A stretch of 64,000 nucleotides of DNA from Clostridia bacterium (GTDB lineage: Bacteria > Bacillota > Clostridia > Oscillospirales > Acutalibacteraceae): the NCBI GenBank assembly GCA_017543285.1, contig JAFYGK010000030.1, positions 41,252 to 105,251 on the forward strand. The letters run 5' to 3'. A program made the position numbers and the translations under genes. The notes below the pieces were generated by a model, which was not told where the DNA came from, made no database searches, and saw nothing but the letters and a program-made list of their open reading frames with translations. The stretch's first letter is position 1. Each line of letters begins with the position of its first letter. Positions 58,858 to 64,000 of this stretch are shown here, piece after piece.

Positions 58858-59811
58858 TTAATCGACCCGCTGTTTCCCATAAGTCATCCTTGTATAGTGG
58901 AACAGATACTGCTGCGCGAGTCCGGCATAGGGGAGCAGCTCATCGGGCAGACCGTCCGGCAGCAGCTCCCTGACGGCGCGCTTCATCCACACATCAAGCG
59001 GAAAGCACTCCATGCGGTGCAGACCGTATAGCAGCGCGCAGGCGGCAACCTTCGGGCCGACCCCTTTTATGGTCTGAAGCCTTGTGACACATTCATCGAG
59101 AGGCGCCGAATAAAGCGCATTTAAATTGATTTCTCCGTCTGATATTTTTCGGGCTGCGTCCAATATATACTTTGCGCGAAAACCGCTCCTGAGCGGCGAG
59201 AGGTCTTCAGCGCTGAGCGGAGCAAGTCTTCGCGATGCGGGAAAACCGAAAGAGCCGTCAGGCAGCTCTTCACCGTAAGATTCACATAAACGCGAGATGA
59301 TTCCCTTAATTCTCGGTATGTTGTTGTTCTGCGAAATGATAAAGGAACAGAGAGCCTCCCACGGCTCCTGCCGCAGAATATGTATTCCCGGTGCGAATTC
59401 GACCGCGCGGCGGAGTATGTCCATCTGTTTAAATTTCGCCAGAACCGTTTCATAGTCGGTTTTAAGATCGAAGTAATCTGTAATCATCGCGCGGATACTC
59501 TCTTTGTTGTCGGCGTCTGCGCATATAACTTCAAAATGGATATTGCCGCCCGACTGCACGGCGGATATGCTTTTGCCGAAAATAACACCGCGCCATGTAC
59601 TGCCGGTTTTCTCCCAGCGAAAGCATTGCCCGCAGTCGAGGGTTATGTCAAGTCTCAGCGTGTTATCCTCGATGTCAAACCATACGGTTTTACTCAAATA
59701 ATTCAACCCCGATCTTTTTCCGATATTCAACGCTATTTTAGCATATAAATCGGTGCTGTTCAATACCGGCCGGGTCGATAATGCCGCAGCGCGGCAATCA
59801 TTTGTTATCAT
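58858..59811 (-). CDS. 8-oxoguanine DNA glycosylase-like (HhH-GPD) protein
   Basis: This protein belongs to the OGG1-type HhH-GPD glycosylases that cut out 8-oxoguanine. The catalytic core has the helix-hairpin-helix TIKGVGPKVAACALLYGLHRMECFPLDVWMKRAV with the nucleophilic lysine in GPKVAA and the aspartate in PLDVW. The N-terminal LDCGQCFRWEK and CSFIISQNNNIPRIKGII fit the family. The start is uncertain. The ATG at 59811 gives 317 residues with a poor ribosome site; family members often begin near the WFDIEDN segment, so a TTG start around 59700 is plausible. It is a base-repair enzyme in a region rich in oxidant-handling genes. Confidence 0.85.
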   Translation of the reverse strand: MITNDCRAAALSTRPVLNSTDLYAKIALNIGKRSGLNYLSKTVWFDIEDNTLRLDITLDCGQCFRWEKTGSTWRGVIFGKSISAVQSGGNIHFEVICADADNKESIRAMITDYFDLKTDYETVLAKFKQMDILRRAVEFAPGIHILRQEPWEALCSFIISQNNNIPRIKGIISRLCESYGEELPDGSFGFPASRRLAPLSAEDLSPLRSGFRAKYILDAARKISDGEINLNALYSAPLDECVTRLQTIKGVGPKVAACALLYGLHRMECFPLDVWMKRAVRELLPDGLPDELLPYAGLAQQYLFHYTRMTYGKQRVD

Positions 59812-60049
59812 CGGAGTTATCTTTTCTTTAGTAAAATTACGTCGAGTAAAAAAAGTCATCAGGAAAACAGCCGGACAATCAACAGTTTTGAACATCTTAT
59901 GAGCCTTGATTGTTCGGCCTTAACGGCAAAGTTATCAACACTTTCAACATAGTTTTCAACATTCTGCCCGATCGTCTGTTTTCAACTACAAATAGTATAT
60001 ACAGCGGATTGCCTGTGACCGGATGATGAAAAGATCAAGGAGTATAAAT

Positions 60050-60382
60050 ATGGCTGTCGGAGGCAATAATGTTATCATATGGTCGGATAAAACGGAGGAA
60101 CTTATGATAAAGGGTGTAAACAAGCAGATCATTGAAGTAAACGAAACCGAGAACGAGTTTTTTGACAAGGCGATACTGTTTGTGAGATCGGAAAAGTACT
60201 CGGTTTCGACAAACAGGCTGCGCTCCGAAGCGTCTTCGCTGCTCTCGGGATATTCCCTTTCGGGGCAGGCCAAAAAGCTTGTCAGAAACAGGATTATAAT
60301 ATTTGCGTCTGCCTGCGCTGTTTTGAGTTCCGGAGCCACAATAGTTATTCTTGCCATGCTTGGAGGGCTGTCATTCTTATAG
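60050..60382 (+). CDS. Small conserved clostridial membrane protein
   Basis: This 110-residue protein has GVNKQIIEVNETENEFFDKAILFVRSE near the N-terminus, a pattern I have seen in small conserved clostridial proteins of unknown function. A C-terminal membrane helix follows (RIIIFASACAVLSSGATIVILAM). The middle contains SEASSLLSGYSL. I start it at the ATG at 60050 with AAGGAG 7 bases before. The function is unknown; the soluble domain faces the cytoplasm if the single helix is a C-terminal anchor. Confidence 0.75.
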   Translation: MAVGGNNVIIWSDKTEELMIKGVNKQIIEVNETENEFFDKAILFVRSEKYSVSTNRLRSEASSLLSGYSLSGQAKKLVRNRIIIFASACAVLSSGATIVILAMLGGLSFL

Positions 60383-60508
60383 CTGAAGATTCATAAAAAA
60401 TTAATAATTGATAATAATCTGTACATTTATTGCAGCGCTCTTTAATATATAATGTTATCAGTATTTTTAGCGAATACAGTAAAATCGACTTTAAGCGACG
60501 GTGGAAAA

Positions 60509-61645
60509 ATGATAACGAATATATTAAGATTTATATTCAAGAGCGTAAAAAGATTGATTTGTCTTGTTATTATTTTCGCCCTGATAATAACGGTTGTCGC
60601 AATAAAATGCTCGCGCAAAAGCAGCGATAGCGAAGGAAGCGTCAAGGCATCGGTCACAAAAAATATTGACGATATACCGATCGCCAATGGCTACGAAGCT
60701 CCTTCCGGCAGGGAAGAATCCTCTGAAGCGCCCAGCGACTCGTCCGTCGCGCCCGATAAAACTGATACAGGCGATAATTCCGACCCGGAATACATAACCG
60801 ATCCCTATACTCCGACCGACCACGCTAAACTGACAAAAGAGGTCAAGCAGCTTTGCGAAAGATATCCCGATGCCCTTACCCTCGATACAATCGGAGAATC
60901 GGCAGAGGACAGAGAACTTTATATGATGAAGCTGGGAAAGGGCAAAAAAGAGGTGCTTTTTGTTGCGGGAATACACGGCACCGAATACATAGCCTGCGCG
61001 TTTATTATGCGTATGACAGAGGAATACGCAAAGGCTTATGAGGCCGGAACCCCTTTCGGACCATATGACGTCAGAAAGCTACTCGACGAAACGACCATTT
61101 ACATTGTGCCGATGGCAAATCCCGACGGAGTTGAAAGGGTACAGCATGAGGGACTTGACTGGAGGGCGAATGCCAACGGAGTAAATCTTAACCTGAATTT
61201 CCCGACCGATAAGTGGGAAGATATGGACAGGGGAGTTTACGGTCCCGATAGGGCCGATTACAAAGGAGACGGCCCGGCGAGCGAGCCGGAGACCAAAGCA
61301 ATCGTAAAACTCTGCGACCAGCACGATTTTGATTTTGCCCTGAGTTTTCACACAAAGGGTCAGGTGCTTTACTGGATCGACAATAATACCGGAGAGGTTG
61401 ACGGAGCGCGGGAGCTGACGGACAAGATAGCCGATTATACCGGCTATAAGAAAATGAGAAGCACGAGCAGAGTCAACGACTACGGCGGGGGACTCGAAAA
61501 CTGGTTCAGGTATAAATACAAAAGACCGGGCATATGCGTTGAGATGACCCCTTCAAACGGCGTGAAAGGTCCGCATAATGACGCTGATTTTGATCGTTTG
61601 GTCTGGGATAAAGCAAAGTATATCGGACTTGTTGTTATAGATTAA
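60509..61645 (+). CDS. Exported or membrane-anchored M14-family zinc carboxypeptidase
   Basis: This protein of about 378 residues has an N-terminal membrane segment (SVKRLICLVIIFALIITVVAIKC) and an acidic, serine-rich linker. An M14 peptidase domain follows. The zinc ligands are His and Glu in AGIHGTEY and His in LSFHTKGQV; the catalytic Glu lies in ICVEMTP. DWRANANGVNLNLNFPTDKW matches the gamma-D-glutamyl peptidase (ENP1-like) branch, which cuts wall peptides. The ATG at 60509 is chosen for its GGTGG; an earlier in-frame ATG at 60452 has no site. Its position outside the membrane and subfamily suggest peptidoglycan turnover. Confidence 0.88.
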   Translation: MITNILRFIFKSVKRLICLVIIFALIITVVAIKCSRKSSDSEGSVKASVTKNIDDIPIANGYEAPSGREESSEAPSDSSVAPDKTDTGDNSDPEYITDPYTPTDHAKLTKEVKQLCERYPDALTLDTIGESAEDRELYMMKLGKGKKEVLFVAGIHGTEYIACAFIMRMTEEYAKAYEAGTPFGPYDVRKLLDETTIYIVPMANPDGVERVQHEGLDWRANANGVNLNLNFPTDKWEDMDRGVYGPDRADYKGDGPASEPETKAIVKLCDQHDFDFALSFHTKGQVLYWIDNNTGEVDGARELTDKIADYTGYKKMRSTSRVNDYGGGLENWFRYKYKRPGICVEMTPSNGVKGPHNDADFDRLVWDKAKYIGLVVID

Positions 61646-61649
61646 AAAA

Positions 61650-61677
61650 TCAGCCTTGCCAGCTACGGCGAGGCTGA
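61650..61677 (+). terminator. Terminator of the M14 peptidase gene
   Basis: TCAGCCTTGCC pairs with GGCGAGGCTGA (one wobble) with a 6-base loop, followed by ATATTTTA, a few bases past the stop. Confidence 0.75.
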
Positions 61678-61766
61678 ATATTTTATAAGAAAGAGAAAAA
61701 TAATATACCCAAAATGTTGTATCGCATGATGTTTTAAATCGTTCATAATTGAAATAATAATTGTAC

Positions 61767-61795
61767 TTGCATTATGCACAAATATATGATACAAT
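61767..61795 (+). promoter_or_regulatory. Promoter upstream of the small ORF at 61890
   Basis: TTGCAT at 61767-61772, a 17-base spacer and TACAAT at 61790-61795 lie about 95 bases before the start codon. Confidence 0.6.
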
Positions 61796-61889
61796 ATCTG
61801 TATAATAAACACAAATAATTATTAACGCCATACCGATAACATTTTTACTTTTATAAAATCATGTCGAGTGGCGGAAGGAGTTATTCAAA

Positions 61890-62126
61890 ATGAAAAAGAT
61901 TATTGCAAAAAAGACCTATAATACAGAAACATCCTCCAAGATAGGCGAGCGAAACGAGGGCTGCTACGGCGATCCCAAGGGCTTCCATGAGGCTCTCTAT
62001 ATGACGAGGACCAGGAACTACTTCATTTACGGTATCGGCGGAAATCAGAGCGTCTATAGCGACGAGACCATAAGACCGGTTTCTGTTGAAGAAGCGGAAA
62101 AATGGATGTCCGTTCATACAAAGTAA
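61890..62126 (+). CDS. Small conserved protein of unknown function
   Basis: This 78-residue protein is basic at the N-terminus (MKKIIAKKTYNTETSSKIGER) and has a central FHEALYMTRTRNYFIYGIGG and a closing PVSVEEAEKWMSVHTK. Similar small proteins are frequent in clostridial accessory regions, but no function is known to me. GGAAGGAG is 9 bases before the start, and it has its own promoter and terminator. Confidence 0.75.
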   Translation: MKKIIAKKTYNTETSSKIGERNEGCYGDPKGFHEALYMTRTRNYFIYGIGGNQSVYSDETIRPVSVEEAEKWMSVHTK

Positions 62127-62138
62127 AAAACTCACAAA

Positions 62139-62163
62139 ATGCCTTGCTCTTCCAGCAGGGTAT
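62139..62163 (+). terminator. Terminator of the small ORF
   Basis: ATGCCTTGCT pairs with AGCAGGGTAT using two wobbles, followed by TTTTTT. Confidence 0.75.
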
Positions 62164-62307
62164 TTTTTGCATTTAAATCATAAAGTCTGAGCATTGAGAA
62201 ATATGCTGCCGCGTGCAATCAAAGTGAAAGTGAAGTATTGTTTAAAAGGGATTCTTGGTTTTTGTCGTTAAACGTGACAAAAACACTATTTATCTGGAGG
62301 AAATGTA

Positions 62308-62523
62308 ATGAAGTATCGTGAATACCCGAACAGATTTTGCGATGATCCGAAGGTAGCATACCTTATGTGTAATCATTGCATCCACAGGATAAAAGGAGAC
62401 TTGAGCGGCCCGAAGTGTAAAGCGTTCCCTGATGGAATACCCAGAGATCTGATGCTTCGTGAAGAACATGACACTCCTTACCCCGGCGATAACGGTTATC
62501 GGTTTCTAAAAAAAGAAGAATAG
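62308..62523 (+). CDS. Small cysteine-containing protein (zinc-ribbon-like)
   Basis: This 71-residue protein has CNHCIHRIKGDL...CKAFPDGIPRDLM followed by YPGDNGYRF. The CXXC and a later Cys with many acidic residues suggest a small metal-binding fold. The CKAFPDGIP and PYPGDNG pattern is found in small conserved ORFs of Clostridia and Bacteroides; function unknown. GGAGG lies 9 bases upstream. A palindromic stretch (TTTTTGTC, 9 bases, GACAAAAA) lies just upstream at 62259-62283 and may be an operator or hairpin. Confidence 0.75.
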   Translation: MKYREYPNRFCDDPKVAYLMCNHCIHRIKGDLSGPKCKAFPDGIPRDLMLREEHDTPYPGDNGYRFLKKEE

Positions 62524-62637
62524 TTCGTTTGCTGCGATATAAAAGCACTTGAAAAGGCAATGTCCTGGATCAAGTGCTTTTCTTATGCCCTGAGCACGTC
62601 TGAAGCCTTTAATGGGCCATCCCTAAATGTAACTGTA

Positions 62638-64000
62638 CTAACAAATAAAAAATCTCTGAAATCCTTGGAATATCAAGGATTTCAGAGATCGTTCCGTCAG
62701 TGGAGATGAGGGGAGCTTAAGCGAACAAAAAGCCTCCTCCTCGATAATGCTGCTCTGATCGTCAAGGGAAAACAAAGCAGAACTATTCTTTCCAGCATAA
62801 TAATATTCAATTTTAATGCGATCATCCCATAAATACACAGATTTAACAAACGTATCTATCAGTCGTCGCTGATATTCTTTGCTTTCGACATTGCCATCTT
62901 TGAATTTTTGCAAAGAGTAGACAATGCGCTCTCTGCTGACAGGTTCATTTGCAGCATTGGCCAAAGCGAGCGAGCGTTCCAACTTTGAAATCTCGCCCTC
63001 CAGCTCAAGCAGTCTATCTTTTGTAGACGCTGTGAAAACACCGGCTTCAATCGCGTTCATTATATTTTTATGCGCCTTCCGGCTGTCAGAGAGCTGCTGT
63101 TCGATAAGTTTTATTTCTGACGTTCGCCGCGCCTGCTGCTGGAAGCTGACAGCATTATCGGCGATCCACTCGATCACATCATCATGCAGTATAGCATCTT
63201 TTGTCAGCTCTGCGACGCGCCGCTCTATCCAGTCACGCCGGACGTTTGTTTTTTTGCACTTGCCTGCTGCGCTGCGTTTTGCCTGGCACACGTAATAGTA
63301 ATGTAAATCGCCGCCCTTGCCGGTGCCCGACATTCCGACCATAAACGCGCCGCACTCGCCGCAGTGCAGCTTGCCGGTAAGCAGGTAGTCGCCGTTTTCG
63401 CGGTGGCGCCCGCGAGGATTTTTTTTGTTTACCAGTTTTCTTTGCATAGCCTCAAAAACCTCTCTCTCGATAATCGGCGGCACGCCGCCTTCAACGACTA
63501 CTCCGGAATAACGGTATACTCCGATATATACATCATTGGTCAGCATGCGGTGGAAGCTGCCTTTGTTCCACAGCGCGCCGCGCTTGGTTCTTATGCCGCG
63601 CCCGTTCAGATCACTGGCTATGTCGGCGAGCGGAACATCAGCCAGAGCCTTGTGAAAAATCTCTCGAACTATGTCGGCCTCGGCCTCGTCTATTGCGTAT
63701 TTATCGTCAGATCCACGGACATAGCCGAGCGGCAAAAAACAGTTTACCTTGCACTGAAGCGCATTGTCCATCAGGCCGCGCTTGATATCCTCCGACATGT
63801 TTTCGGAATAGAACTGGTTGACGTTCATCATCGTGCGCAGGGCGAAGCGCCCGGCGGCGGTGTTGCCGAATTCCTCTTTGGCGTAAAAGGTCTTGATACC
63901 GAAAAGGTCGAGCTTTGCCTCGTACTGCAAAGCGTTAAGCATGTTTCGCGCGATTCGGTTGGACTTGTACGCGATAACTACCTGGAATTTTCGCTTTTCG
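62638..64000 (-). CDS. Large serine recombinase (N-terminus outside window)
   Basis: The frame runs off the right edge, so the N-terminal part with the catalytic serine is missing. What remains includes the resolvase end (FQVVIAYKSNRIARN with DRXXR-like spacing), and the recombinase domain with PLGYVRGSDDKYAIDEAEADIVREIFH and IASDLNGRGIRTKRG. A zinc-ribbon, CGECGAFM...YYVC...CKKTN, follows, then a coiled-coil stretch. Such enzymes integrate and excise mobile elements. The last 18 codons lie inside a terminator hairpin at 62652-62689, so the C-terminus looks altered. The two small ORFs to the left could be cargo, but no att site was seen. Confidence 0.9.
   Translation of the reverse strand, partial: EKRKFQVVIAYKSNRIARNMLNALQYEAKLDLFGIKTFYAKEEFGNTAAGRFALRTMMNVNQFYSENMSEDIKRGLMDNALQCKVNCFLPLGYVRGSDDKYAIDEAEADIVREIFHKALADVPLADIASDLNGRGIRTKRGALWNKGSFHRMLTNDVYIGVYRYSGVVVEGGVPPIIEREVFEAMQRKLVNKKNPRGRHRENGDYLLTGKLHCGECGAFMVGMSGTGKGGDLHYYYVCQAKRSAAGKCKKTNVRRDWIERRVAELTKDAILHDDVIEWIADNAVSFQQQARRTSEIKLIEQQLSDSRKAHKNIMNAIEAGVFTASTKDRLLELEGEISKLERSLALANAANEPVSRERIVYSLQKFKDGNVESKEYQRRLIDTFVKSVYLWDDRIKIEYYYAGKNSSALFSLDDQSSIIEEEAFCSLKLPSSPLTERSLKSLIFQGFQRFFIC
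62642..62689 (-). terminator. Strong terminator inside the recombinase 3' coding end
   Basis: A 16-base perfect stem (ATCTCTGAAATCCTTG with CAAGGATTTCAGAGAT) with a 6-base loop is followed on the minus strand by TTTTTTATTTG, an ideal intrinsic terminator. It overlaps the final codons of the recombinase reading frame. Confidence 0.85.

Noticed and set aside
59879..59987. Cluster of TTATCAACA/TTTTCAACA-like elements as DnaA boxes or an origin
   Set aside because: Only one is close to a DnaA box, spacing is irregular (9, 12 and 26 bases between cores), and no dnaA or dnaN gene is near; probably chance in AT-rich sequence.
61890..64000. A complete integrative element with both ends
   Set aside because: Only a partial recombinase and two small ORFs are visible; no attachment-site repeats or other mobility genes were found in the window.

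Overview
The window is a contiguous chromosome segment of a spore-forming, anaerobic Clostridia-type Firmicute. The evidence is a GerA-family spore germination gene, the oxygen-independent (Cbi-type) cobalamin pathway, strong Shine-Dalgarno sequences, sigma-A-like promoters (TTGACA-17-TATAAT) and lipoprotein signal peptides. I cannot assign a species. Codon use and gene style fit the gut or digester Oscillospirales/Clostridiales, but that is an inference.

Layout. (1) 1-6710: two secreted proteins carrying tandem aromatic/glycine cell-wall-binding repeats. The first is cut by the window edge; the second also carries a phosphodiester glycosidase (NAGPA) domain. (2) 6785-14276: a surface polysaccharide cluster of two GT2 glycosyltransferases, one GT4, a pyruvyl transferase, a Wzx-like flippase, a Wzy/ligase-like membrane protein and a hexapeptide acyltransferase. 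(3) 14434-16560: a secreted transglutaminase-like protein. (4) 16670-19837 (minus): an NAD salvage operon pncA-nadE-nadM-pncB. (5) 20051-23515 (minus): a heterodimeric ABC exporter behind a palindromic operator. (6) 23589-25385 (minus): a GerA-family germination protein and a small partner. (7) 25617-27595 (plus): a SatD/DUF3307 pair and a PPC-domain protein, then a tRNA-Lys(TTT). (8) 27941-48629 (minus): a nearly 21-kb cobalamin operon read from a cobalamin riboswitch at about 48784-48962. It starts with an exported CbiK-like chelatase, a two-repeat lipoprotein and a BtuFCD-type transporter whose binding-protein gene is broken. It then runs through the corrin ring, amidation and nucleotide-loop genes. 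(9) 49172-58695: LysM-CAP protein, Cu/Zn superoxide dismutase, copper ATPase, nitroreductase, CDF exporter, flavodoxin, PNPOx-like protein, glutathione peroxidase, a lipoprotein and class II aldolase. (10) 58858-64000: OGG1-like glycosylase, a small membrane protein, an M14 carboxypeptidase, two small conserved ORFs and a serine recombinase running off the right edge.

How the parts fit. The B12 operon encodes nearly the whole anaerobic corrin branch; CbiL and the enzymes making precorrin-2 are not in the window. Region 9 is a metal and oxidant handling neighbourhood whose promoters carry several good palindromes but no recognisable regulator genes nearby.

Most worth following up: SatD looks like a divergent class III nucleotide-cyclase fold fused to a helix-turn-helix and coupled to a membrane protein; the exported chelatase/lipoprotein/transporter head of the B12 operon; and two neighbouring indels in the corrinoid-binding protein gene.
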